DNA of 12,970 nucleotides from Kiritimatiellia bacterium (GCA_007134175.1 SLLF01000129.1:1-12970); one strand, 5' to 3'; positions 1 to 7,765 are shown, counted from the first letter of the stretch. Numbers and translations are program-made. Notes: generated by a model not told the origin, from the letters alone.

Positions 1-1426
1 CACTGGCCAGTGCCCGTCCGTTAACCCAGTTAAAGGCGACCAACCCGATTTGGACATTCTCGCGCAAGGTCTCGCGGACCGGCGGGCGCTGGTAAACCGA
101 ATAGGCCCATGCCCCGAGGCGACGGTCCGGATGGGATTCAGCGATCTGATCCGCAATCCGGTTCCACCAGTCTACGTGGCGGTCCGTCAGGGAAACATAG
201 GTAAAAGGCGTATCGGTAGGCGTGTAGCTCAGCGTGATGGCCCGGCCCTCCGGCGGATCGAGCGCGCGGCAATCCGCGCACATGCAATGCATCGCCCGCC
301 CGTCGTTGGGTGAAACACTTTCCATGGATAGGGCCGGGTTGCCATCGAAGCGACGGCGCAGATCACGGACAACCTGATCCACCACATCCGGGTTGGCTTT
401 ACAGAGTTTCGCGTGGTGAGCTGCCCCGGGATGTGTGTCCGGATTGAAGCGGCCGGCGTCCTCCCCGGTTTCGGGATTGGCGTGCAACGCGAAATAGTCG
501 GGATGATCCGCGCCGAACCGGCGCCACCAATCTTCAAAGGCGTGGGTGGCACGAAACGGAGCCGTCTGCTGTCCCATCTTATTGCCGCGCAGCCATTCAT
601 CCTGCTCGTACCGCTGCGGACCTGCCCGCCACACCGCGTCGGCAAATTCGCCGCCGAGGAACCGGGACTGGAAGTCCGGGTACGTCCGTTCAAATTGGTG
701 GTTGCGAATGATACGAATAGCAAGCGCAGGGGCTGAGCGCCGCTGTCCGGACGCGACCGCGACCGTCCGGCGGGCGGGAATCACCGTCCCCAATTCACCC
801 GGCCACAGCCAACGCACGCCCACGTCCTGTTCCAGCAGAGCGTACACGCCGAACAAGGTCCCCCCGCTGGCCCATGTATGGGAAACGGCCTCGTCCAGAC
901 TGACGCGCTGGTCTCGAAAGTTGATACTCGAACCGCCACCTTCACGAGGGAAGGACGCGGACCGGACCACCTCTGCGGGGCGGGCATCCGCCTTGTCCCG
1001 GCCTTCAGGAAAATCGCGGCCGGCCACGACCATAACCCCGTCCCCGACCACGATTTCAAACTCGCCATAGGCCAACGCTTCCGGATCGAGCCCTTGTTGA
1101 CGCACAAAGCGCGAGTCGCCCACCAGCACCCAGTTCCGGTCTGGATCCAGGGTGGAGCCCTCGATCTCCCCGGCGCGCACCACGTCGAGTTTGGTCCCCG
1201 TCACCCGCTCCAGGTATTGGTTTAAAACCCGCGCGGCCATGTCAGCCGGGAACGGCGGATCATCATCGACCAGCATCACCGCTTGCGGCTCGCCATCGGC
1301 GACCAGCGGAAAGTCCGCAGCCGCCACGCTGCAGACGACCGGGAGCAGGGCCACCCACACGCTGATCCGGCACCGGCTCATGGCTGATACACCCCACCAC
1401 CGACCTATTGACTGTAAAGATTTCAT
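1..1426 (-). CDS. Exported DUF4838 protein (B'), glycosidase-like, 3' end outside window
   Basis: Translating the complement of 1426-1 gives 475 residues without a stop; the gene continues past the left edge. The start ATG (1424-1426) follows an AGGAG ribosome binding site by six bases. Residues 1-37 look like a signal peptide: basic start, then a hydrophobic stretch ending SVAAA before D38. ATG at residue 16 is a possible alternative start. The sequence then has the DUF4838 layout: an N-terminal domain with GGTLFGVYALLE and RWLWPG, resembling the N-terminal domains of GH67 and GH20 enzymes, then a predicted barrel region with SVSPNDG, CMCADC (Cys381, 383, 386) and a W-rich stretch VDWWNRIAD. 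DUF4838 proteins are thought to be glycoside hydrolases, but no reaction is established here. It is clearly homologous to residues beyond about 388 of the fusion protein at 2917-6195, and lies 92 bases downstream of the PEP-CTERM gene, probably in the same transcript. Confidence 0.85.
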   Translation of the reverse strand, partial: MKSLQSIGRWWGVSAMSRCRISVWVALLPVVCSVAAADFPLVADGEPQAVMLVDDDPPFPADMAARVLNQYLERVTGTKLDVVRAGEIEGSTLDPDRNWVLVGDSRFVRQQGLDPEALAYGEFEIVVGDGVMVVAGRDFPEGRDKADARPAEVVRSASFPREGGGSSINFRDQRVSLDEAVSHTWASGGTLFGVYALLEQDVGVRWLWPGELGTVIPARRTVAVASGQRRSAPALAIRIIRNHQFERTYPDFQSRFLGGEFADAVWRAGPQRYEQDEWLRGNKMGQQTAPFRATHAFEDWWRRFGADHPDYFALHANPETGEDAGRFNPDTHPGAAHHAKLCKANPDVVDQVVRDLRRRFDGNPALSMESVSPNDGRAMHCMCADCRALDPPEGRAITLSYTPTDTPFTYVSLTDRHVDWWNRIADQIAESHPDRRLGAWAYSVYQRPPVRETLRENVQIGLVAFNWVNGRALAS

Positions 1427-1432
1427 GTTTTT

Positions 1433-1437
1433 CTCCT
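1433..1437 (-). promoter_or_regulatory. Ribosome binding site of the DUF4838 gene B'
   Basis: On the minus strand AGGAG lies six bases before the ATG at 1424-1426. It favours that start over the in-frame ATG at residue 16, which has only a poorly spaced G-rich stretch upstream. Confidence 0.7.
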
Positions 1438-1518
1438 ATATTCGAGCGCACACCACCCCTGTGCCGCGCTAGCGGCAAATCGGTTTAAACGAAAAACTTC
1501 CCCGTGTAGGCGGGCCGT

Positions 1519-2766
1519 TCAGGTACGACGACTAAACAAGACGCGTCGGCGCATAACGAACCACAGCAGCCCCCCAAGGAACAGCAGGGTGGAGGAAGGT
1601 TCTGGAACGACGGTCAGCACGGTATCATTCGCACCGTAATCGATCTGGAACAGGAACCCGCCTTCCTCGAACGTAGCACCCTGCTCTAGACCGTCGAAAT
1701 GGCCGATAATCTCGTCGTACCCGGAGAGGATCATGAATTCGTCATCGATCGCCGCTGCGAAACCAGGCAACAGGTTCAACACCAGGTTTACCCCCGCCCC
1801 GTCCGTGTCCAAGGTGAGCGCGGGCACTTTGCCTTCACTTTGCGCTTGGGCGAATGTCAAATGATCGTACTCACCCACAGCTTCCAGATCCAGGCGCAGC
1901 GTGGACCCCGCGTTGAATGCGACATCGTAGTTCTGGAATTCCAGCGAACCGACCACGCCCGGCCGGCCGGGATTCACCTCCCCGCCGTCGTTGATCTCGG
2001 TAAAGTACCCTGGGGAACCGGTCAGGATATGCCCGACCTCCCCATGCCCGGTCAGTAGACCACCGTTATTGATGACAAGACCCGGATTGGCATTGCGGGT
2101 GGCCGTCCGGCCATCTATAATAATGGTACCCCCGTCCACCGTCAAGGGGTGGGTGTTGCGAAATTCGTAGCCACTATCAATAATTAGCTGCCCATTAAAA
2201 TTACTAACCAGATCTATAGTGCGTATATCCTGTCGGATGAACCCGCCGCCCGAGCCATCAAAAAAGAAATCGCCGCTTCCATCAAACTCCATGCTGATGG
2301 AAGCACTCCCTTCACGGCGAATAATTTCGCTAATCGAAAATTGGTGTACCGAATTATTTCGCAACGTGGCCAAACTTGAAGCACCCGCGCCATCCAGTCT
2401 AATCTCGCTAGTGATTGAATGGGCAGCTGATCCACTTTCCACATCGATAATCACGCCGCCATCCCGAAAGATCAGATTGTTCGCCCCGCCAATGGTCACG
2501 CTCGACGTCATGGTATCCTTGAAGACCATTCCTGCGACATCCTGACTGGCCGACAGGGTGATGTCCAGGAACGTCAGCGGATCATCAAATACCACCGTGG
2601 TGGTCGCGTCGGGCACGACATTCTCGCTCCAGTTGGACGCCGTTCCCCAGTCACCGTCCACGCCGCGCCAATAATTGGTGGTCGCCTCAACCGCCACGCC
2701 CGATATCAGCAGGACCAAGCCCAGGAAACCGCCAAAGGTTCTAACCAACGTTGTTTTACTATTCAT
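1519..2766 (-). CDS. PEP-CTERM passenger protein with autotransporter-like beta-strand repeats (A')
   Basis: The frame is open from 2871, but ATG at 2764-2766 is the likely start: GGAGG sits five bases upstream, and starting there gives a clean signal peptide (MNSKTTLVRT followed by a hydrophobic stretch to about residue 27). The product is 415 residues. The mature protein begins TTNYWRGVDGDWGTASNWSE, the usual opening of PVC-group passenger proteins. Gly/Asn-rich beta-strand sequence follows, with a GLLTGHGEVGHILTG...VNPGRPG segment typical of autotransporter-associated repeats. The C-terminus is a textbook PEP-CTERM signal: VPEPSS, a hydrophobic segment (LLFLGGLLWFVM) and a basic tail (RRR...RR). 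Such proteins are normally exported, then processed and placed at the cell surface by an exosortase. It is strongly similar along its length to the N-terminal part of the fusion protein upstream. No enzymatic motif was seen; a structural or glycan-binding role is a guess. Confidence 0.85.
   Translation of the reverse strand: MNSKTTLVRTFGGFLGLVLLISGVAVEATTNYWRGVDGDWGTASNWSENVVPDATTTVVFDDPLTFLDITLSASQDVAGMVFKDTMTSSVTIGGANNLIFRDGGVIIDVESGSAAHSITSEIRLDGAGASSLATLRNNSVHQFSISEIIRREGSASISMEFDGSGDFFFDGSGGGFIRQDIRTIDLVSNFNGQLIIDSGYEFRNTHPLTVDGGTIIIDGRTATRNANPGLVINNGGLLTGHGEVGHILTGSPGYFTEINDGGEVNPGRPGVVGSLEFQNYDVAFNAGSTLRLDLEAVGEYDHLTFAQAQSEGKVPALTLDTDGAGVNLVLNLLPGFAAAIDDEFMILSGYDEIIGHFDGLEQGATFEEGGFLFQIDYGANDTVLTVVPEPSSTLLFLGGLLWFVMRRRVLFSRRT
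1597..1605 (-). other. PEP motif of the exosortase sorting signal in A'
   Basis: The codons for Pro-Glu-Pro at residues 388-390 are followed by about a dozen hydrophobic residues and an Arg-rich tail, the three-part PEP-CTERM signal. The matching PEP in the fusion protein (5041-5049) is followed directly by the DUF4838 module instead. Confidence 0.85.
2437..2526 (-). repeat. Near-identical DNA block shared with 5878-5967
   Basis: Ninety bases of A' match the fusion gene at a constant offset of 3441 bases with a single difference (2506 versus 5947), which is synonymous (a Thr codon). The block encodes VFKDTMTSSVTIGG and the residues after it. A second aligned stretch, 2623-2686 versus 6064-6127, differs at three of 64 bases. 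The sequence between the two stretches and on the far side is clearly more diverged. Confidence 0.85.
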
Positions 2767-2771
2767 CTTAT

Positions 2772-2776
2772 CCTCC
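2772..2776 (-). promoter_or_regulatory. Ribosome binding site deciding the start of A'
   Basis: GGAGG on the minus strand lies five bases before ATG 2764-2766. It supports this start over the ATG at 2869-2871, which would place 35 extra polar residues before the signal peptide. Confidence 0.75.
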
Positions 2777-2916
2777 GTTTGCTGATGTGGATTTACCATT
2801 TCCCTCTTCATCGTCACCAATATGTAAGCATGCGACTCATTTTGCCAGTTGTTTTTTATTGATCTGTTCAAATTAGCAGCATTGAGGCTTTTTTTTGCGA
2901 TGGGATAGCGGGTCCG

Positions 2917-5900
2917 CTACGGTTCATACATGAACTCGAGCAGTCCGGTATCCTCTTCCGGCAAACGTCCTGCTTCCCATTCATAAAAGGAGGTCGTTAA
3001 ACCAAAGCGGTCGTGGCGCCTGAGTACGAAGGGCACATGCACGATATAGTCGGCGGCAATGGATTCCAGAAATTCATTGCGTTCGCGCAACCGTGTCAAC
3101 ACCTCCTCCCGCTCCGCCTGGAACCAGCCATCGAAAACCCGTGATTCCAGATGGGCGTAGTCAAGCCCTTTAACCAGAAAATCAAGGCGGTCCTGGTAGG
3201 CGCCGTCGTCCTCGCCGAGTTCGGCCCGCCCCGCCTCGAGCAACGCGCGCAGGCGCGTTTCATACGCTAGAAAGATCCAGGCAATCGGTCGCAGTTGTTC
3301 GCGGGGCACGATGCGCCGGGACCGGCCATGCGACAAGCTGTCCACATCGAGCGGCGGATGGGTCGCCAGGTCCTCCCCGGGCCGCGAGGCCCAGACGCGG
3401 TCCTCGCGCGACAACGCCCCGAGCGTTGCCTGCACCTCTACGGTCATCCGTTCGAGCAAATCGAAATAGGCCCGCACCTGCTCCGCCGCCGGGCCGAACC
3501 CGGACTCGCAGTAATCCTGGAGCACGGCGTCATAGTCCAATGCCGGATCCCAAAGCGCCCGGGCCAGCACATAGTAGTTCAGACCCTGCGTTGACCAGTG
3601 CCCGATCAGGTCGCCGCCATCGAACCCCAGCATGCCCGTCTCATAACAGGTCCGCATGTCCCTGGCGATCTCGCGGGCGTAGTTGAGCGGGAACGCGCCT
3701 CCTGCAAAGAAAGCATTAGGCCGCAGCATCAGATGCGTTGCCTTCTCCGCCCACCCCTGCCAGATGGCCCGGTCGCGTTCCAGCGCATAGGCGTCGACCC
3801 AGTTGTAGCCGACAAAACCGATGATGACATTGTCCCGCAGGGACTCGTGGACCGGTGGGTGGCGGTAGGGACCGTAGGCCCATGATGCAATGAACCGGTC
3901 CGGATGCGACTCCTTAATGCGGTCGGCAATCCGGTTCCACCAGTTCACGTGCCGGTCCGTCAGCGACACATGGTCAAATTCCTCGCGTCGCGGGCTCCCG
4001 GACTCGAGAGTCACAGGCGGGCCGTCCGCCGGATCGAGGGCCACGCAGCCGTCGCACATGCAGTTTCCCCGGGAGTGACCATCGCCCGGGGAAACGCTTT
4101 CGGTCCACCGGTGAGGGCTCCGGTCAAGGGCCCGGCGGGCGTCCCGTACAACCTGGTCTACCACGCCCGGTTCGGTCTTGCACAGTTTGGCATGCACCCG
4201 GTTGTAGGGTTGCCGGGTTTCGTTGACATGGTCGTAGGCGAAGTATTCCGGGTGATCATCCCAAAAACGATCCGCCCACTGGTTAAAGGCATGGGTGCCC
4301 CGGAACTGACGTTGCCAGCCGAGGCGATTGGCGCGAAACCATTCGTCGTGCTCGTAACGGATATGCCGTCGATCACGGGGCACGACGCCCGGGCCGAACC
4401 CGAACGCGCCCGCGTGAAACTCTTCATATCCGCGGCCGGACTGGTGGTTGCGAATCCGGCGTAACTCCATTGCCGGCGCTTGCTCGACCTGTTGTGCGGC
4501 CACGTGCAGGGAATCATGCCGGGGGATGACGGTACCGGTTCGTCCCGGCCACAGCCAGCGGATGCCCAGTTCCGACTCCAGAAAATGGTACACCCCGTAG
4601 AGGGTGCCGCCGCTGTTCCAGTAGTGCTCCACGGTATCATCCAGGTTGATGCGCTGCTCATAGAAAAAGACCGAATGGATGCCGGCTTGTTTGACCACTG
4701 CCTCCGGCACGGCCTCGTCGGCCGTGGCCCCCTGCGGATAATCCCGTCCGGCGATGGCCAGGATAGACCCCTCCGCCTTGATCACGAACGCACCGTAGGG
4801 CAGTTTCGACGGGTCGATTCCAAAGTCGCGGAGAAAGCGCGAATCGCCGATCAGTACCCAGTTCCGGTCTGGATCCAGGGTGGACCCCTCGATGGTGCCT
4901 GCGCGTTTGACCTCGAGCCGGGCACCGGTAGATGCCTGTAGATACCGGTTCAGCACCTGAACCGCCAGCACGGCCGAAAGAGGGGCATGATCGTCAATAA
5001 CAATTGCGGCCTGGGAACGCCCGTTCTCCACGAGTCGCGTCGGTTCCGGCATAACCGTCAACACGGTATGTTCCTGGCCATACCTGATCTGGAACTGGTA
5101 ATCACCGGCCGTAAAGTTCGTGCCGTCGGCAAGACCGTGGAAGTAGCCATTGATGTCTTCATAGCCGCCAAGAATCGTGAATTCGTCATGGATGGCCGCC
5201 GTGAAACCCGGCAACAGATTCAGTTCCAAGGCCACGCCCGGCCCGTCCGTGGCCAGGCTCAACGCCGGCACTTTCGCGGCAGCGGAAGGGGAAGACTGCG
5301 CAAATGATAAGCGGTCGTAGTTATCGTGGTCCGCAAAATCCAACCGCAGCGTGGAACCGACATCGAACGCGACATCAAAATTGTGGAACGCCAGCAAGCC
5401 GGTCTCGCCCGGCCGACCGGGATTCACCATCCCGCCGTCGTGGATCCCGATGGAATAATCCGGGGTACCGGTCAGAATGTGTCCGATGACTCCGTGACCG
5501 GTCAACAGGCCGTTTTTGACAGCCAACCCCGTGCTGTTATTTCTCGTGGCTGTTCGGCCATCCACCAGCAAGGTGCCCCCGTCTATCGTCAGGGGGTGGG
5601 TGTTGCGCAACTCATAATCGGCATCAATGATTACCTGTCCGGTAAATGTTCCCCCCAGGTCGATATGCCGCATATCCTGCCGCACGAATCCGCCGCCCGT
5701 GAAGAAGAAGTCACCGCTGCCGAGAAACAGCAAATTCGGGCTTACCGATCCCGCCCGCTGCATGCCGGCTCCAATCGTAAATCGCTGCATCGAATTATTC
5801 TGCAAAGTGGACAAACGTTCGGCCCCCTCGCCCTCCACGCCTATATCCGCATTAATCGTGTGGGCAGCCGATCCGCGTTCCACATCGATAATCACGCCGC

Positions 5901-6195
5901 CATCCCGAAAGATCAGATTGTTCGCCCCGCCAATGGTCACGCTCGAGGTCATGGTATCCTTGAAGACGAGCCCCGCCACATCCTGATTATCAGGGAGATT
6001 GACCTCCAGCTCATATTGCGGGTCGTCGAATACAACGATAGTGCCTGCATCGGGCACGACCTGCTCGCTCCAGTTGGACGCCGTTCCCCAATCACCGTCC
6101 GCGCCGCGCCAATAATTGGTCGTCGCCGCGTCAACCGACACACCCAACACCAGCATGCCGACAATCGTACGAACCCACTTCATTTCACTTTTCAT
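2917..6195 (-). CDS. Exported fusion of beta-strand passenger (A) and DUF4838 module (B)
   Basis: The frame opens at 6228, but ATG 6193-6195 is preferred: AAGGA lies six bases upstream and a signal peptide (MKSEMKWVRT, hydrophobic stretch, SVDAA) starts there. The product is then 1092 residues. Residues about 25-385 are a passenger domain homologous to A', beginning TTNYWRGADGDWGTASNWSE and ending VLTVMPEP. From about residue 388 it is a complete DUF4838 module homologous to B': an N-terminal domain with GGTLYGVYHFLE and IRWLWPG, then SVSPGDG, a CMCDGC cluster (Cys712, 714, 717), VNWWNRIADR, and a helical C-terminal part with many charged residues. It lacks the hydrophobic C-terminal anchor of A', so it should be secreted or held by other means. 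The DUF4838 part is probably a glycoside hydrolase of unknown specificity. The gene is 150 bases upstream of A' and divergent from the FAD gene. Confidence 0.88.
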   Translation of the reverse strand: MKSEMKWVRTIVGMLVLGVSVDAATTNYWRGADGDWGTASNWSEQVVPDAGTIVVFDDPQYELEVNLPDNQDVAGLVFKDTMTSSVTIGGANNLIFRDGGVIIDVERGSAAHTINADIGVEGEGAERLSTLQNNSMQRFTIGAGMQRAGSVSPNLLFLGSGDFFFTGGGFVRQDMRHIDLGGTFTGQVIIDADYELRNTHPLTIDGGTLLVDGRTATRNNSTGLAVKNGLLTGHGVIGHILTGTPDYSIGIHDGGMVNPGRPGETGLLAFHNFDVAFDVGSTLRLDFADHDNYDRLSFAQSSPSAAAKVPALSLATDGPGVALELNLLPGFTAAIHDEFTILGGYEDINGYFHGLADGTNFTAGDYQFQIRYGQEHTVLTVMPEPTRLVENGRSQAAIVIDDHAPLSAVLAVQVLNRYLQASTGARLEVKRAGTIEGSTLDPDRNWVLIGDSRFLRDFGIDPSKLPYGAFVIKAEGSILAIAGRDYPQGATADEAVPEAVVKQAGIHSVFFYEQRINLDDTVEHYWNSGGTLYGVYHFLESELGIRWLWPGRTGTVIPRHDSLHVAAQQVEQAPAMELRRIRNHQSGRGYEEFHAGAFGFGPGVVPRDRRHIRYEHDEWFRANRLGWQRQFRGTHAFNQWADRFWDDHPEYFAYDHVNETRQPYNRVHAKLCKTEPGVVDQVVRDARRALDRSPHRWTESVSPGDGHSRGNCMCDGCVALDPADGPPVTLESGSPRREEFDHVSLTDRHVNWWNRIADRIKESHPDRFIASWAYGPYRHPPVHESLRDNVIIGFVGYNWVDAYALERDRAIWQGWAEKATHLMLRPNAFFAGGAFPLNYAREIARDMRTCYETGMLGFDGGDLIGHWSTQGLNYYVLARALWDPALDYDAVLQDYCESGFGPAAEQVRAYFDLLERMTVEVQATLGALSREDRVWASRPGEDLATHPPLDVDSLSHGRSRRIVPREQLRPIAWIFLAYETRLRALLEAGRAELGEDDGAYQDRLDFLVKGLDYAHLESRVFDGWFQAEREEVLTRLRERNEFLESIAADYIVHVPFVLRRHDRFGLTTSFYEWEAGRLPEEDTGLLEFMYEP
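5041..5049 (-). other. Relict PEP motif at the passenger-DUF4838 junction
   Basis: The codons for Pro-Glu-Pro follow VLTVM, exactly where A' has VLTVV before its PEP. Only Thr-Arg separates it from LVENG, which aligns with LVADG at residue 41 of B'. It appears to be a leftover of a lost PEP-CTERM signal and marks the fusion point. Confidence 0.75.
5878..5967 (-). repeat. Near-identical DNA block shared with 2437-2526
   Basis: This is the partner of the block in A': 89 of 90 bases are identical, inside the passenger part of the fusion gene. Identity at synonymous sites points to recent duplication or gene conversion rather than protein-level constraint alone. Confidence 0.85.
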
Positions 6196-6201
6196 ACTGC
6201 A

Positions 6202-6206
6202 TCCTT
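6202..6206 (-). promoter_or_regulatory. Ribosome binding site of the fusion gene
   Basis: AAGGA on the minus strand is six bases before ATG 6193-6195. The more upstream in-frame ATG at 6226-6228 has only a weak GGA, so the shorter start is preferred. Confidence 0.65.
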
Positions 6207-6242
6207 TCGGTTGCGTATTCTCCCTCATTTTCTGTCCATTTT

Positions 6243-6256
6243 CGTATAGCCATACG
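6243..6256. promoter_or_regulatory. Operator-like palindrome CGTAT-N4-ATACG
   Basis: The inverted repeat CGTATAGCCATACG has five-base perfect arms around four bases. It lies 47 bases upstream of the fusion start, where a repressor could block transcription. The size suits a LacI-type operator, but such short palindromes also arise by chance, and binding by the LacI protein encoded here is unproven. Confidence 0.3.
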
Positions 6257-6427
6257 CCCGACCCGGCCCATGTCTACCAACAATCCGCCTTGCACCCATG
6301 CTGATTACCGTCATAATGGAGACCGTCGAATGAACGACGCGTGCCATCTGGGCATACACTGTGGCGGCACAACCGTATTCGGCTATTCATTATTTATTGT
6401 CCTGTTCAAACCATAAAATTCAGTTAA

Positions 6428-7765
6428 ATGAAAACACGTGACATCACACCGTTTATCACCGAAACCGAACGACAGGTACCCGTGGTGGCGGAGGCCGATG
6501 TGGTGGTAGCCGGCGCCGGGCCGGCGGGTATAGCCGCCGCGCTCGCGGCGAGCCGGGTCGGTGCCCGCGTCTGCCTGCTGGAGGCGCACGGCTGCCTGGG
6601 GGGCGTATGGACCGCGGGCCTGTTGTCCTGGATGTTCGAGATGAATCAGCCGGGAATCCCGCGTGAAATCACCCGTCAGCTGGACCAGCGAGGTGCCCGC
6701 ATAGCCGGGCCCGATCCCAATATGTACACCTACGACATCGAGGAGATGAAGTGGCTCCTCGAAGAAATGTGTGTAGCGACCGACGTCCGGTTTCAACTGC
6801 ACACGCGGGCACGCGCCTGCGTCATGCAAGGCCAGGCCATCCAGGCCGTGATCACCGACTCCAAATCCGGAGCGCAGGCGTGGCGCGCACACACATTCGT
6901 TGACACCACCGGTGACGGGGACCTGGCCGCTCTGGCCGGCTGCCACTACGACCTGGGCAAGGACGCGTCGGGCGCTTGCCAACCCATGACGTATATGGCG
7001 CTGGTCAGTGTCCCGGACCTGCAGGCGGCGGCCCCTTATATTTGCTTTCGGGAGGGCGGCGATGCCCACCGGCACAAGACGGTGAACTACGAAACTGTGC
7101 ATGCATTCCGATCAGAAATCGAGCGGGCGGGCGTGGAGCCGTCCTACCGGCAAACCAAGCTGTTCCAGGTGAGGGGCAACCTCCTCGCGCTGATGGTGAA
7201 TCATGAGTACGGCGTATCGGCGATTGATGCAGCGGATTTAACCCGGGCGACCGTGCGGGGGCGGGCGGAAGTCCATCGCGTGGTCAAGGGTCTGCAGCAA
7301 CTGGGCGGCGTCTGGTCCGGTCTGCAACTGGTGGCGACCTGCGAACAGATCGGGGTCCGGGAGGGCCGTCGGATTCACGGGCGCTACACCGTCACGCAGG
7401 CGGATCTGGCCGCCGGTCGCGTCCATGAAGATGCGGTCTGTAAAGTACATTTCGGGGTTGATATACACAGTACTAACGGCACGGCCAGCAAAGGGCAGGA
7501 TGCCACGGCGCGGGGCGTTACCATGCAGCCCTACGACATTCCCATGCGCGCCCTGGTGGCCCGGGAGGTTTCCAACCTGCTGCTGGGCGGCCGTTGCATC
7601 AGCGGGGATTTTATTGCCCATTCAAGTTATCGCGTGACGGGAACCGCGGCCGCCACCGGCCAGGCGGCGGGCGTTGCGGCCGCGCTCTGCGCAGCACAGG
7701 ACACCGCGCCGGCCGACCTGCCGTGGACCTTGATCAACCAGGCACTGAAAAAAATTACGCGGTGA
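6428..7765 (+). CDS. FAD-dependent oxidoreductase (FAD_oxidored family)
   Basis: The 445-residue protein carries a Rossmann dinucleotide-binding motif near the N-terminus, VVVAGAGPAGIAAALAASR (residues 25-43; GxGxxG at 29-34), followed by Glu52 at the end of the second strand, which normally binds the FAD ribose. Further family marks are FVDTTGDGDLAALAGC (157-172), REGRRIHGRY (311-320), and the C-terminal FAD-binding block LLLGGRCISGDF...RVTGTAAATGQAAGVAAAL (385-420). This pattern fits the FAD_oxidored proteins common in PVC-group sugar-degradation clusters; their substrates are mostly unknown. No signal peptide is visible, so it is probably cytoplasmic. No Shine-Dalgarno sequence precedes the ATG. 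It stands alone on the plus strand, divergent from the fusion gene and convergent with the LacI gene. A role in oxidising a sugar or uronate breakdown product is only a guess. Confidence 0.85.
   Translation: MKTRDITPFITETERQVPVVAEADVVVAGAGPAGIAAALAASRVGARVCLLEAHGCLGGVWTAGLLSWMFEMNQPGIPREITRQLDQRGARIAGPDPNMYTYDIEEMKWLLEEMCVATDVRFQLHTRARACVMQGQAIQAVITDSKSGAQAWRAHTFVDTTGDGDLAALAGCHYDLGKDASGACQPMTYMALVSVPDLQAAAPYICFREGGDAHRHKTVNYETVHAFRSEIERAGVEPSYRQTKLFQVRGNLLALMVNHEYGVSAIDAADLTRATVRGRAEVHRVVKGLQQLGGVWSGLQLVATCEQIGVREGRRIHGRYTVTQADLAAGRVHEDAVCKVHFGVDIHSTNGTASKGQDATARGVTMQPYDIPMRALVAREVSNLLLGGRCISGDFIAHSSYRVTGTAAATGQAAGVAAALCAAQDTAPADLPWTLINQALKKITR

Larger units (their letters stand above)
6196..6427. 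promoter_or_regulatory. Divergent intergenic region between the fusion gene and the FAD gene
   Basis: These 232 bases must hold the promoters of both the minus-strand fusion gene and the plus-strand oxidoreductase. I could not pick convincing -35/-10 pairs; the part nearest the FAD gene is A/T-rich (about 6384-6427). The clearest element is the palindrome at 6243-6256. A weaker inverted repeat, CGTCG/CGACG with a six-base loop, lies at 6324-6339. Confidence 0.5.

Noticed and set aside
229..723. Minus-strand open frame of 164 codons within the DUF4838 gene B'
   Set aside because: It is a shifted frame of the real gene, which is continuously open from 1426 to the window edge with clear homology to the fusion protein.
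1462..1477. Hairpin TGCCGC-GCTA-GCGGCA between A' and B'
   Set aside because: No T-run follows on either strand, and B' has its own ribosome binding site close by, so termination here is unsupported.
2767..2871. N-terminal extension of A' from ATG 2869-2871
   Set aside because: The extra 35 residues are polar, precede a normal signal peptide, and the downstream ATG has a much better ribosome binding site.
2906..2919. Hairpin TAGCGG/CCGCTA overlapping the stop codon of the fusion gene
   Set aside because: Two-base loop and no T-run on the minus strand; the nearby eight-base A/T run has the wrong polarity for a minus-strand terminator.
5326..6249. Long plus-strand open frame (307 codons) opposite the fusion gene
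   Set aside because: It lies fully antisense to the conserved passenger domain, has no family motif, and is explained by the GC-rich codon use of the real gene.
6383..7102. Minus-strand open frame (239 codons) opposite the FAD gene
   Set aside because: It is the antisense shadow of the conserved Rossmann region; the plus-strand frame carries the diagnostic FAD motifs.
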